DNA of 60,000 nucleotides from Prorocentrum cordatum (GCA_963575745.1 CAUYUJ010014002.1:82501-142500); one strand, 5' to 3'. Shown: positions 1 through 8,545, counted from the stretch's first letter. A program made the numbers and translations. The notes: a model not told the origin generated them from the letters alone.

Positions 1-46
1 TGTCCTGCCCCGCGCACAGCCTGTTCTTGGAACCCGTCCTCGAAGG
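1..46 (+). CDS. Gene 1, partial exon at the window edge
   Basis: The first 46 bases read in the frame starting at position 2 as a short open segment ending ...GTRPRR. They stop exactly where an FB1 inverted-repeat element begins with GAGAAAAC. Joined in phase 0 to the exon at 248. Too short to recognise. The evidence is the phase match and the repeat-defined intron behind it. The other two frames are also open here, so the frame is uncertain. Confidence 0.4.
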
Positions 47-247
47 GAGAAAACAATGCATAATAATCATGTCTCGGAGGTCCGCACGGCTTTCTTTGAT
101 CGGCGCTGCCCCCCCCCTCCCCTGGCGGCGCCTCTGGCGCCGCCCCTGGCGCGCTCCGCGCGCCAGGGAGGGGGGTCCAGCGCCGAACCAAGAGAGCCGC
201 GCTGACCTCTGAGAGATCATGCTCATGCCGTCTGTTTGTTCCTCCAG
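47..247 (+). repeat. FB1 foldback element forming a complete GA-AG intron
   Basis: 201 bp. Left arm (GAGAAAACAATGC, then TCTCGGAGGTCCGC) is the imperfect inverse of the right arm (CTGACCTCTGAGAGATCATG, then TTTGTTCCTCCAG). The centre is a long palindrome of CTGGCGGCGCC / GGCGCGCTCCGCGCGCCAGG type. The right tip supplies the pyrimidine tract and CAG acceptor for the exon at 248. The left tip supplies a GA donor. Family FB1 recurs at about a dozen places in the window. Confidence 0.75.
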
Positions 248-478
248 GTCCGCTGGAACGTGATAGAGGTCCCCGCCTCCTCCATGAGCTGGAACTGGAA
301 CCCCTTCGCGCGCGGCGAGGACACCTCCGCCCACGAGGCGAGCGGGGACAGGAACTGCACACTCTCGGGCCGCCTCGGCGGCTGCGTGGACCTGGACTCG
401 GGGAGCATCTGGTGCGGCGCGGTCCCCAACCTGTACATGGGCTACTGGGCGAACATCTGCCAGATGGTCGTCTTCACT
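248..478 (+). CDS. Gene 1 exon: N-terminal segment with WNWNP motif
   Basis: 77 codons in frame from GTC at 248, after the acceptor CTCCAG. Contains SMSWNWNPFARGED, a cysteine-bearing stretch with LGGCVDLDSG, and NLYMGYWANICQMVVF, which could begin a membrane segment. G/C at nearly every third position. The end is placed at a GT donor (479) in phase 0 to fit the next exon. The frame stays open into repeat sequence after that, so the true end could be later. No family is recognised from this exon alone. Confidence 0.6.
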
Positions 479-509
479 GTCGCCACGGACTTCCGGGGCG
501 CCGATCGGC

Positions 510-680
510 GGCGAACTCCGAGCATTGGCCGATGCACGCTCCGGGCACCTCGACGAGCGGCGGGGGCTGGGGCTCAGAGTGCGTCGAACCCGCGGCGAGA
601 TCCGAGCCCCGCCCCGGCCTCCCACCGAGCCAGGAGAGCCGATGGTTGGTGTGTGGTCGAGCTTGGAGGTCGCCGCCCGG
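510..680 (+). repeat. R-type foldback fragment
   Basis: Resembles the R elements at 16 kb: a GCGGCGGGGGC core followed by GAACCCGCGGCG and AGGAGAGCCGATGGTTGGTG. Lies in the 4.5-kb intron 479-5011. Confidence 0.35.
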
Positions 681-683
681 CCG

Positions 684-852
684 ACAGTCAGGAGGGAAAA
701 AACCACAGAGACATACTTGATCGTCGATCCCCCAGAACATATGGGAACATATGGGAAGTGGGGGGGAAGACAGAAGCCCAGAAAATCTAGGAAAGTATGG
801 GGAATCTTTGTATTTCTGTGTATCTATTTGCATGTTCTGGGGCCCCTGCAGA
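684..852 (+). repeat. N-family element
   Basis: Begins CAGTCAGGAGGGAAAAAACC, carries ATATGGGAACATATGGGAAG and GGGGAATCTTTGTATTT, and ends in TTCTGGGGCCCCT. Three closer relatives of about 150 bp lie at 31669, 31978 and 35683. The ends are short imperfect inverse copies (AGGAGGG... / ...TGTGTCCT in the better copies). Confidence 0.6.
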
Positions 853-859
853 CAGGGGT

Positions 860-1096
860 GGAGTGGCCCAGGGCGGGGCGGTGAAGCACGAGATCAGCCC
901 ACCAGCAGGCGCCCCGCGGAGATGGCTCCTCCCCCGTTGGCCCCGGGGGCCCGCGGAAGCTCTGGGGCACCCTGGGGCCCTCGGAGATCGACGGAGGACG
1001 TGCTCGAGGATTTTTGTAGTGCAAGACTTCTTATCCTATCCAGCTGCCTGCGGCAAACCCCGCCACCGTGCCTGTGCATCAGCGCTGCAGGAAGGA
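860..1096. other. Intronic sequence without recognised feature
   Basis: GC-rich, open in several frames, with no convincing third-position pattern. I see nothing definite here. Confidence 0.5.
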
Positions 1097-2003
1097 GGAG
1101 GAGGAGGAGGAGGAGGAGGAGGAGGAGGAGGAGGAGGATCAGTGTAAACCCAAGAGTCATCAACGATGTTGGAGTCCACCCTCCTTCCAAGCTCCCTCTT
1201 CACAAGCCCCGACAACGGTTCATTTCCACTGACGGAACTGCCTCGTTGGAAGACAACCGTTTGAAGACCCTGAAGCATGCCAAACCATCGTTCTCGGAGT
1301 TCCAACGCCACGGATCAACCTGACTGTTGCGTCTTGATGATCATGAATCGTGCCAGAACGCCATTCCTGGGGCTTCGACACCGCGAGTCAACGTAACCGT
1401 TGCACCCTCATAATCGTGCATCCGTCCAACACACCATTTCTGATACGTTGACCAGGGGAATCCGCGAAACTCGCGCAACCTGTAAGAACGAATGTGCGCG
1501 GCGCTAAGGCGAGACCCACATTTTGGAAACGAGCCTGCCGCCCTCAATCCGTGACACTCTTGCAATTTGTAAAAACGAATGTGCGCGGCGCTAAGGCGAG
1601 AGCCACATGTTGAAAACGGCCCGCAATCAACCCGTGAGACTCCTGCAAATGTTCAAAGCGAATTTGCGCGGCGCTGAGGCGAGAGCCACATGTTGAAAAC
1701 CACACGCTCTCCGGCTGTGAAGCTCCTGTAGACATGTTAAACCAAACTGCGCGGCGCTGAGGCGAGAGCCACATGTTGAAAACTACCCGCCATCCGTCTG
1801 TGAAGCTGTTGCCAGTGTCTAAGCTTCAGGGTCATAAGCGGTGAGGACGTCTCGGTCGAAACGCCCGGCCCTCCTGCAAACTGGCCTCGGGGGTGCGACA
1901 GAGAGAAGTTACTATAAGGAAAAGGAATGGATGAAGAGAATGAGGAGGAGGAGGAGGAGGAGGAGGAGGAGGAGGAGGAGGAGGAGGAGGAGGAGGAGGA
2001 GAG
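1097..2003 (+). repeat. Composite satellite, copy 1 (GGA tract, A-block, 75-bp array, B-block, GGA tract)
   Basis: (GGA)n at 1097-1139. About 320 bp of unique 'A-block' with GACTGTTGCGTCTTGATGAT follows. Next come about five tandem units of roughly 75 bp carrying GCGGCGCTAAGGCGAGAGCC and ACATGTTGAAAAC (about 1465-1835). A 'B-block' (GTGAGGACGTCTCGG ... TAAGGAAAAGGAATGG) and a second (GGA)n at 1945-2003 complete it. The same order of parts returns at 14.0-15.8 kb, so the whole composite is the repeating unit. Confidence 0.75.
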
Positions 2004-2029
2004 GGAGGGAGATAATGGTGACCAGCAGG

Positions 2030-2410
2030 AGAAAGCTTCTTGCGGCCCTCTTGAGGCCTCCTGGGGGCCTTCTGGAAGCCTCCCGGGGAGCCTCTTGCGG
2101 GCCTCTTGGGAGCCTCCAGGGGCCTCTTGAGCCGTCTTGGGGAGGCGACTGGCCCGTCTGACGCATTCGGAGGCTGTCTTGGAGGCCTCTCTGGGCCGTC
2201 TTGGTGTCCTCTTGGAGCGCTTTAGGGCCGTCTTTGGACTCTCTTGGGAGCCTATTGGGCGATCTTGGGGTCCTCTTGGGCCGACTCGGGATCCTTTTGG
2301 GGCCCTCATGGTTTTGAGGCCGTCTTCAGAGCCTCTTGAGCCGTCTTGTGTCGTGTGGAGCCGTTTTGGTTTCGTCTTGGCTGTCTGAGATGCCGTCCTG
2401 GAGGCCATTT
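2030..2410 (+). repeat. CTTGGG-type satellite
   Basis: Short degenerate units such as GGCCTCTTGGGAGCC and GTCCTCTTGGGCCG in direct tandem. All frames are open by composition and encode nothing recognisable. The matching array in opposite orientation starts at 2650, so the two arms form a large imperfect inverted arrangement. Confidence 0.7.
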
Positions 2411-2649
2411 TGGCCGTTCGGAGGCCGAAAAGATCGTTGGACAGGAATTTCAAAACGGACGACTTTCGGACGACGCGTGCGGCCCGGGGGGGGGGCAGAA
2501 AACAGTAAAGAACCTCCAGGACAACGGACAAGGTTGACGGAAAGGGCGCTAGCGAGAGAAGTTCTGCACAGGGCTTTAGCCCCAAGGGGGGGCGGTCCGG
2601 GGGGGAGGGGGACCGCACCGATTTTGGTGTTTTTTCCGGCCCAGGAGGC
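2411..2649. other. Spacer between the two CTTGGG arms
   Basis: Contains TTTTCGGACGACGCG-type sequence also found at 4100-4125 (CGGACGACGCGTG, GAAAACAGT, AGACAACAGACAAG). This marks a dispersed repeat of unknown kind. No gene seen. Confidence 0.45.
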
Positions 2650-3245
2650 CTCAGGACGGCCGCAAAGGATTCCAAGATGGCCGAAGCTGCCCCCAAGACG
2701 GCTCAAGATAGCCCCAAGACGTCCCAAGAGAGGCCCAAGCGGCCCCAGGACGGCTCAAGAGCGCTCCACGAGGGGCGACGATGGGCCCACGGCGGCCTCA
2801 GGAGGCCCCCCCCCCCAGACGCCCCCAAGAGGCCCCCACGAGGACCGCCGAGAGGGACTCAGGAGGGCCAAACCATTCGTTCTCCTACGACGATGGATGG
2901 AGTCTTGGGCTTCTCGCCTCCGCGGGCCACACAAGCGGCCGCAGACGGCACTGGACGCCTCCGGCATCGCCCCAAAGCGCCCTTGCAAGAGGGCTTCCGA
3001 AACGGCCCACGAGCGCGCCGAGATGGCCCCAGAGAGCCCCGAGGCAGCACGAGGAGGGCCCCGGCCCCAAGAGCGCCCCACGCCGGCCCGAGCCCCTCAA
3101 GACGGTCCATGAGGGCCCCGGGAGGGCTCGAGGGGGCTCCAGAGCGTGCCAAGAGGGCCCGGAAACGGATGCAAAGAGTCCCAAGAGGACGCCAAGAGGC
3201 CATCCAGGTGCCTCCCAGAGCCTCTCAAGAGGCCCCCCAAGACCG
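2650..3245 (-). repeat. CTTGGG-type satellite, inverse orientation
   Basis: Units such as GCCCCAAGAGGCCC and CCCCAAGACGGCTC, the inverse complement of the array at 2030-2410. Low complexity; long open frames on both strands are compositional. Confidence 0.7.
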
Positions 3246-3480
3246 TTGACACAACTTCAGGAGCGAACGGTGATACAAGTAGCTAGGATCTTCTCTGTTG
3301 TTCTCCTCCTCCTCTCCGAGGCGTCCCAATCATCTCTCTCACTTGCCGGCCGCCACACTCCCTCCGCCGCGTCTTCCAATGTCTCCTGCTCCGGCCTTCG
3401 GCACGGAGTACGCCCGCCGGCAATCCATAATATGTGAAGTACCCCGTCCATGTTGATTCACCCCGTCCTTGTATCACCGA
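3246..3480. other. Intronic sequence without recognised feature
   Basis: Pyrimidine-rich stretch and unique sequence. No exon-like segment or clear repeat. Confidence 0.4.
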
Positions 3481-3625
3481 GCGCGTTCCACTACTCGCCA
3501 GGTGCCTACTCGCAAGCGCTCGAAAAACACATGCCTTCTTTGGAATGATTGATCGTAGATCCCCCGCGGCGGATCCAGGCCATTTGCGAGTAGGTGCGTT
3601 GCGAGTAGTGGAATACGCTGGTCTA
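3481..3625. repeat. Foldback element with CACTACTCGC ends
   Basis: Left end GCGTTCCACTACTCGC and right end GCGAGTAGTGGAATACGC are inverse copies. GTGCCTACTCGCAAG / TTTGCGAGTAGGTGC lie inside. Diverged relatives with GCGAGCAG/ACGAGTAG appear near 20375-20430 and 20775-20840. Confidence 0.65.
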
Positions 3626-3781
3626 TTGTATCCTTCGAAAATCTACTCTCTCAGTCTTCCTCTCTCCTCTTTTCCATCTTTCCCCTCCTCCGCTCTCCTC
3701 GTTGCGGCGGCCGTCTTAACGCGCTTCGCCCTCCAGTTTGCTCCAACACTTCTGCATGATGATCCCTATGCCAAAACCTCG

Positions 3782-3955
3782 GTATCGTTTAATTCACCAA
3801 TCCCCACTCCCATCCCCTTGGAGACCCCCACCAAATTACCACCCCAGTTGGGGATACACCCCTCGAAACTCGAAAGGAACGACCTATATCCCCATCTAGG
3901 GGGTGAATCGGCAGGTGGGGCCCAGGCCACGCCGCTGGGGATGTTAAACGATACT
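3782..3955 (+). repeat. FB2 foldback element, copy 1
   Basis: Starts TATCGTTTAATTCACCAATC, centre CAGTTGGGGATACACCCCTC, ends GGGGATGTTAAACGATACTC; the ends are inverse copies. Five FB2 copies occur (3.8, 21.2, 29.7, 39.4, 59.2 kb). Confidence 0.75.
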
Positions 3956-4159
3956 CAAAACCGCTGCCGCGTAAACGGCCGCCAAGCCCCTGTGGCCATC
4001 CTCAAACGTCTGCTCCCATAGAAGCGCTCTTTCCGTTCCCGTGCCAGCCCATGTCCTAACACGCCCACTCCGAGCAGGCACAGTGGCGGAAAAGGGGCGG
4101 TTTTCGGACGACGCGTGTGGCCCGGGAGGAGGGGGCCTTAGAAAACAGTGAACTCCAAG

Positions 4160-4660
4160 ACAACAGACAAGCATGCACGCCCACTCCGTGCAGGCACGGT
4201 GGCAGCTGTGCCTGCTCTGTCGAGGGCCTCGAGGGCCCCGCGCCGATCTGCAGGCGATGTGCCGCCGACTCCAAGCCGATGCTTTCCCTTCCTGGGCCCG
4301 TCCCCGCCCCGCCCCCCCCCTGTCGTTCCCCCCATCGGGCCGGCCCAGGACCAGGACAAACCGCTCCAGAGCGTGGATCGTTCAATCGCTCAACCTTGAA
4401 CGATCCGTGCTCTCCGACAGCGCAGATCGCTCGACATCGGCCGGTTCTGGGCCACTGGCAGCGTCCGCGTTGAACGCCCGCGCTGGGGTCGACGCCGCGT
4501 CGACGCGGCGCAAACCTACGGTATAGACAGGGCGGGGCCAGAACGAGAATCAATTCGTTCCAGAGCGTTCCAGAACTCTCTCAGAGCGATGGCCGCGGCA
4601 CCCGATGCATCCTCCAGAAGCGCCGGATCTCAGAGATCCTCGATGTGTCCAAATCCGACT
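4160..4660. repeat. GAGCG/GTCGACGC dispersed repeat
   Basis: The part 4380-4545 (GTTGAACGCCCGCGCTGG, GGCCGATGT region) is present in inverse orientation at 41930-42100. The part 4545-4660 (GTTCCAGAGCGTTCC, GGATCTCAGAGATCCTC) has copies at 11.9, 41.3, 41.8 and 54.8 kb. Ends not resolved. Confidence 0.55.
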
Positions 4661-5011
4661 CCCCAGAGATCCGGTGTCGTGATTTTCTTAAAAAAGGGGT
4701 CCCCGGAGGTCCCGAGCCCTTCCCCGGGACCGGTTTTTCATCCTGAGTCGTTTTGTGACGGTCTTGGGGCCCGGCGAGGGCCTGTAGAGCTCTCCTGAAC
4801 GCCTTCTCTTCCTCCTCCTCTGCCGGCCCTCTCCTCCCCTCCCCTTGTGGTTCCAACAGTTTTACATAGCACGCAGCGCCGCCAATCTGTCTCCGGAGAG
4901 GTATAGCACAGGCAGTCCATGGACTCGAGCCGAAGTCTGAAAGAGGGTCTCTAGAGGCCGAAAAGGGTGGACAACTTCCGTCCTCATTTTTTCAATGTGC
5001 TGGGTCTCCAG
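4661..5011. other. End of the 4.5-kb intron
   Basis: Includes a diverged copy of a repeat (GTCCCGAGCCC ... GGGCCCGGCGAGGGCC) also seen at about 17.75, 39.0, 49.8 and 58.9 kb. Ends in the acceptor GGTCTCCAG for the exon at 5012. Confidence 0.45.
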
Positions 5012-5136
5012 GCCTGTGGCCGTCCCAGTCTCCCCTCCGAGCCCGCCTCCTCGGAGGACTACGGCACCACGGTCCAGCACGCCTGGCAGGGGCTGGCCGG
5101 CACCTCGTGCGCCGTGCTGAACAGCCGAGGGGCAGG
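5012..5136 (+). CDS. Gene 1 exon
   Basis: Starts after GTCTCCAG. Reads ACGRPSLPSEPASSEDYG, then TVQHAWQGLAGTSCAVLN, with G/C-ending codons. Ends with two bases of a codon before GAGAACTG, the left tip of an FB1 element (GA donor). The single base at the start of the next exon completes the codon. Soluble-looking; no family recognised from it alone. Confidence 0.65.
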
Positions 5137-5514
5137 GAGAACTGCACGAGCATACACTTTTTCGGAGGTCCGCGCGGGCTTCTTGGACCGGCGCTGGGCT
5201 GAAGTCGGGCACGTCCCTCTACGGGAGGAAGATCCAGCAAAAGTCAAAAGCATAGTCTGCAGGGGACGATGTTTGGAATACTTGTTCGGATCATTTTTGA
5301 GCATCGTTTGGCTATTTTTATGTTTCGTCCAGAATCCGCCTGTAGGGTGGCATGCCCGACCTGACGCTGGGCCCCCCCCCCAAGCGCGGATTTTTCGGAT
5401 CGGCGGCGGCGCCTCCCCCGGCGGCGCCTCCGTCGCCGCCCCTGGCGCGCTCCGCGAAGCCGGGGAGATGGCGGCTCCGGCGCCGAGCCACGAGACCCGC
5501 GCGGGCCTCCCAAG
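5137..5514 (+). repeat. FB1 intron interrupted by a family A element
   Basis: FB1 left half at 5137-5199 (TTCGGAGGTCCGCGCGGGCT) and right half from 5373 (CCGGCGGCGCCTCC ... GACCCGCGCGGGCCTCCC) are separated by element A1. The whole is one inferred GA-AG intron. The FB1 centre is intact if the insert and one target duplication are ignored. Confidence 0.7.
5200..5364 (+). mobile_element. Family A introner-like element A1, nested in FB1
   Basis: 165 bp: TGAAGTCGGGCACGTCCCTC at the left, inverse copy CCTGTAGGGTGGCATGCCC and GACCTGA at the right. Flanked by an exact 8-bp direct repeat CGCTGGGC (5192-5199 and 5365-5372). Confidence 0.85.
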
Positions 5515-5790
5515 GCGCATGCCTTGTGCGGTTTGCGCTGCGCCTCCCCGCGTGCTCGTCCTGGCGCTCCTCTACCCCGAGGGCGCGCAGGGGCCCCACT
5601 GCACGGAGGCCGACCTCCGCGCGGAGTCGTGCCGGCTGCTCGGGCAGCCCTACGACGAGTACGTCTGCCTCGCCGACCTGCTCCTGGTCACGGTGTGCTT
5701 CCTCGCGAGCGGCGCCCGGGACAACACCATCAAGTTCGGGCTCAGCTGGCACGTCGTTCTGATGATGGGCTTCATGAACCCCAGGCCAGA
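5515..5790 (+). CDS. Gene 1 exon: predicted membrane helices
   Basis: Begins with one base after CTCCCAAG. Reads VCAAPPRVLVLALLYPEGAQ, then a polar part with ADLRAESCRLLGQPYDEY, then VCLADLLLVTVCFLASGARD and FGLSWHVVLMMGFMNP. Two hydrophobic stretches suit membrane helices of the N-terminal FUSC-type block. The end before GTGATGATGG (GT donor) leaves two bases that the exon at 6335 completes. A GC donor six bases earlier would also keep frame. Confidence 0.7.
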
Positions 5791-6012
5791 GTGATGATGG
5801 GTTTGTTATCCACCACCACCACCCATCAGTTTTGGGGGGAAAGGAGCTGGAGGATGAGGAGGAGGAAGATGGATGATGAGGAGGAGGAGGAGGGAGGAGG
5901 AGGAGGAGGAGGAGGAGGAGGAGGAGGAGGAGGAGGAGGAGGAGGAGGGAGGAGGAGGAGGACCCCCTCCCGCTCCTACTGATGGTAGTGGTGGTGGTGG
6001 TGGAAAACGAGC
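5791..6012 (+). repeat. Hairpin element with (GGA)n core
   Basis: Left arm GTTATCCACCACCACCACCC and right arm GTGGTGGTGGTGGTGGAAAA are inverse copies. The loop is a long GGA tract (5878-5955). Relatives with the same arms at 35950-36176 and 52797-52945. Here it begins directly at the exon end. Confidence 0.75.
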
Positions 6013-6110
6013 CCACCAGAGTCAGAGAAGGTAACTACCGATATCGCTTGGCTGGAGTCGTCTGGAAACTCTGGTCAGAACGCGCCCTGGTAGATGTCCG
6101 GGGAGTAGCT

Positions 6111-6261
6111 TTAAGTCGGGCGCGTCCTTCTACAGGGGGAATATTTGAAAATAGAATAAAATAGTCGAGGGACCATTTGAATGTCTTTTTTGTTTTGCAG
6201 TTTTTTTGTATGTTTAACCTTTCGCCTAAAATCTGCCTGTAGGGGGGCACGCCCGACCTAA
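6111..6261 (+). mobile_element. Family A element A2
   Basis: Left TTAAGTCGGGCGCGTCCTTC, right CCTGTAGGGGGGCACGCCC then GACCTAA. Flanks are a direct repeat of about 45 bp (CTGGTCAGAACGCGCCCTGG... / CTGTTCAGAACGCACCCTGG...), both parts of a D-family repeat. Confidence 0.8.
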
Positions 6262-6334
6262 TTCTGTTCAGAACGCACCCTGGGATATGTCTGGGGAGCA
6301 GCGGTAGCGGTACCTTCTTTGGTCTCCCAACGAG

Positions 6335-6601
6335 GGTGGGCATCAGCCATGGGTACTGGCAGGTGCTGGGCGCGCCCTGGCTGCCCGAGTTCGACTCGAT
6401 GCTCTCGATGGTGCTCGGAACTGCCGTCGGCGGCTGCGTCGTGTCGGTCGTCCTGCTGCTCCCGCGCAAGATGGCCACGCTGTGCAGGGAGATCTCCTCG
6501 ATGACGAGCGCGATCTCGTTGGCGTGGGCGGACTGCACTGCGTACCTCTGCGGGCTGCCCGGGTGCCCCGGGTGCGCGTCGAAGCATGCGCTGGAGACAA
6601 G
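6335..6601 (+). CDS. Gene 1 exon: membrane helices
   Basis: One base plus codons after CCCAACGAG. Contains SHGYWQVLGAPWLPEFDSML, then the hydrophobic LGTAVGGCVVSVVLLLPRK, and SSMTSAISLAWADCTAYLCG. Pattern of a glycine-rich helix followed by a basic loop fits FUSC-type transporters. Ends inside a 12-bp sequence (AGGATCACCTGG) repeated at the start of the next exon, so the junction is ambiguous by up to 12 bases without changing the product. Confidence 0.72.
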
Positions 6602-6819
6602 GATCACCTGGAGGTTTCTCCGAAGGGCTTAGGCGACCCGTCCTCCTCCTCCTCTTCCTCCTACTCCTCCTCCTCCTCCTCCTCCTCCTCCTCCTCCTCC
6701 GCGTCTTCCACCTCCTCCTCCTCCTCCTCCTCCTCCTCCTCCTCCTCCTCCTCCTCGTCCTACTCCTCCTCCTCCGCCCCCGCCTCGGGTCGCCTACGGC
6801 CCCGGGGGAAGCCGAGCAG
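6602..6819 (+). repeat. GA-AG intron made of a hairpin with (TCC)n core
   Basis: 218 bp. Arms GGCTTAGGCGACCCG (6627-6641) and CGGGTCGCCTACGGCC (6786-6801) are inverse copies around (TCC)n. Bounded by the exact direct repeat AGGATCACCTGG (6600-6611 and 6818-6829). Confidence 0.75.
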
Positions 6820-6940
6820 GATCACCTGGCTCATGAACGAGCACGGCGCTCTTCGGGCGAGGGCCGCTCAGAGCTGGTGGGAGACCCTGGACTTCGGGGT
6901 GGAGGGGGCAGTCCAGAGGCTCGCGCAGGCGCACGCCGAG
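6820..6940 (+). CDS. Gene 1 exon: amphipathic segment
   Basis: Reads ITWLMNEHGALRARAAQSWW, then ETLDFGVEGAVQRLAQAHAE. Likely the cytosolic helical region between the two membrane blocks of the exporter. The end is set at GAG before GATCGTGG (GA donor, phase 0), to fit the next exon. The frame stays open beyond, so this edge is the least certain of the set. Confidence 0.55.
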
Positions 6941-7000
6941 GATCGTGGGCGGGCAGCGTACCCATGTCCAAACCCACGGCCTCGCGTGTCCAGACTCCTC

Positions 7001-7200
7001 CTCCTCCACCTGCTCTTCCTCCTCCTCCTCCTCCTCCTCCTCCTCCTCCTCCTCCTCCTCCTGCTCAGCGGCCTCAAGTACAGCAGGTTTTCGCCGTACC
7101 GCCGCCAGCGTTCTGCGTTGAACGCCTCTGGCGACCCAGCATCGGTCGATGCTCAACGACCTGACGTTGCAGAAACGGCCGATCGTTCAAGGTGGAACAG
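7001..7200 (+). repeat. (TCC)n tract and fragment of GAGCG repeat
   Basis: (TCC)n at about 7001-7063. Then GCGTTGAACGCCTCTGG and GGCCGATCGTTCAAGG, resembling parts of the repeat at 4380-4545. Intronic. Confidence 0.45.
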
Positions 7201-7400
7201 TCCCCGCGGTAACCCATTCCGACTTCGGCACGACACGAATCTGCCCTCCCCCTTCCGTGGATGCGACTCATGGGAGGTTACATTTTTTTGTATCGGCGCA
7301 GGCATGTCCGCGGCCGATGACCGTCTTGCTCTGGGCGAATCCGGCTTCACCCCGCTTCATCCCGCTCACTCCCGGGCTTGATCCCGGGCTTCATTTGGTC

Positions 7401-7569
7401 GGGGGTGGACAGAACCCCCAACAGTAACACGTCGATTAGTGAATTGTCCGTTTTCGGTTCTCGAGAGGGCGCCAGGGCCGTTATTTTCCAGGCTTGCGCC
7501 CGCCAGGTTTGGGCCTCAGGTCGTTTTCACTAAACCACGTTTTACTAAAGGGGGGTCTGTCCATCCCCG
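7401..7569 (+). repeat. L-family element, copy 1
   Basis: Left GGGGGTGGACAGAACCCCC, right GGGGGGTCTGTCCATCCCC: inverse ends. Internal ACGTCGATTAGTGAATTGTC and TTTCGGTTCTCGAGAGGGCG. Copies at 39.6 and 58.3 kb. Confidence 0.75.
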
Positions 7570-7925
7570 ATTTGGCCCAATCTGGTCGAGTGTCCCACCG
7601 ATCGGGCTTGGTCGCCCGCGGTGTCGGGAACCAGCGCCGACGTCGGCACGGCGCCGCGGACCCGACGAACCACAGGCCGGCTCTGCGCGGATGCTCCGCG
7701 CGCAGCAGCATCCACGGGAGCGCGCCGTGCACGGGGGCTGCGCCTCCTGGGCGTCCGGGCCCGCCGGGGTCGCGGCGAGGCGTGGGCGGCCTGCGGTCCT
7801 GTCGTGTGCTCGTCGAGAGGACACGTCAGAGGAGGAATGGGCATCGGTGCCCGTCGGTCGTTGTAAGTGGGTCTATTTTTCCATGCCCCAGTCCCAATCT
7901 ACGTTAGGCGCCTATCTACTTCAAG
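7570..7925. other. Intronic sequence next to L element
   Basis: GC-rich and open in several frames, with a CCGCGCAGAGCC-like palindromic centre around 7680-7700. Possible unrecognised exon, but no frame is clearly better. Nothing definite. Confidence 0.35.
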
Positions 7926-7929
7926 AGTC

Positions 7930-8165
7930 GGGTGGCATTGCCTCCGCCCTCGTCCTCAGAGGGTGGGCGGAAGTCCACCATATCTTCAACGCCTTCCTAC
8001 TCCATGGTTCTACCCGCTTCTGCCGACCGACGTGTGCAGCCACCTTTGCCTCGTTTCCCCCTCTCTGGGCCTCCTGGGGGGCCCTCGTCGCCACCGTTGG
8101 ATTCGCCTTGAAATCCTGGTCAGAACGCATCTCGGGAGAGGTCCGGGGAGTAGCGGTAGCGGTAC
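7930..8165 (+). repeat. J plus D repeat, copy 1
   Basis: J part (GGGCGGAAGTCCACCATATC ... CTTCTGCCGACCG) is also at 55610-55690. D part (GGCCTCCTGGGGGGCCCTCG, CACCGTTGGATTCGCCT, then AGAGGTCCGGGGAGTAGCGG) recurs at 23.1, 32.2, 40.9, 47.9, 51.5 and 54.1 kb. D ends are inverse copies around GGTACC in the better copies. Confidence 0.65.
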
Positions 8166-8385
8166 CCCAAATCCCTTCTTAATCGACCCTCCCTAAAAAA
8201 CCGGACCCCCCTCCAAGTGCGACCTAATGTTCCAGACCCCCCTCTTCGACGGGGCGCCTCGATAAACCGGCCCCCTTGAGCTCCAATCCAAAGAAAGCGC
8301 CCTGGTAGACTGGAACCCCCCCCAGTCACAAAACAGGCGCCCTGAACTGGACCCGGGGGACGATGGATAAGGGATTTGGAGTACT
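8163..8385 (+). repeat. H-family element, copy 1
   Basis: Left CCAAATCCCTTCTTAATCG and right ATGGATAAGGGATTTGGAG are near-inverse ends. Internal CTCCAAGTGCGACCTAATG. Copies at 19998 (inverse orientation) and 38715. It ends 18 bp before the acceptor of the next exon, supplying a TTTTTGTTGGTTTCCCCAG-like tract. Confidence 0.75.
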
Positions 8386-8403
8386 TTTTGTTGGTTTCCC
8401 CAG

Positions 8404-8544
8404 GACACGGCCGAGGCCCTGGACCTGCTCGAGGCGGTGCGGCGGTGCCTGCTCGGCCAGGACCCGGCGGCGCGCACGCGGGGGGCGGCCCCTTCGAAGA
8501 ACCGGCGGCTCAAGGAGGGGGACACTGGGGGATGGGCTCCTGAG
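8404..8544 (+). CDS. Gene 1 exon: helical cytosolic segment
   Basis: 47 codons, phase 0 at both ends, from GACACG after TTTCCCCAG to GAG before GTGCAG. Reads DTAEALDLLEAVRRCLLGQD, then AARTRGAAPSKNRRLKEGDT and GWAPE. Leucine-rich helix followed by a basic tail. The donor is supplied by the left target duplication of element A3. Confidence 0.72.
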
Positions 8545-8545
8545 G

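Noticed and set aside
2137-3437. Several 80-260-codon open frames rich in Arg, Pro, Gly
   Set aside because: They lie on the CTTGGG satellite, whose composition avoids stops on both strands.
7580-7870. Possible exon near the L element
   Set aside because: Several frames equally open, no clear third-position bias, and no phase role between exons 6940 and 8404.
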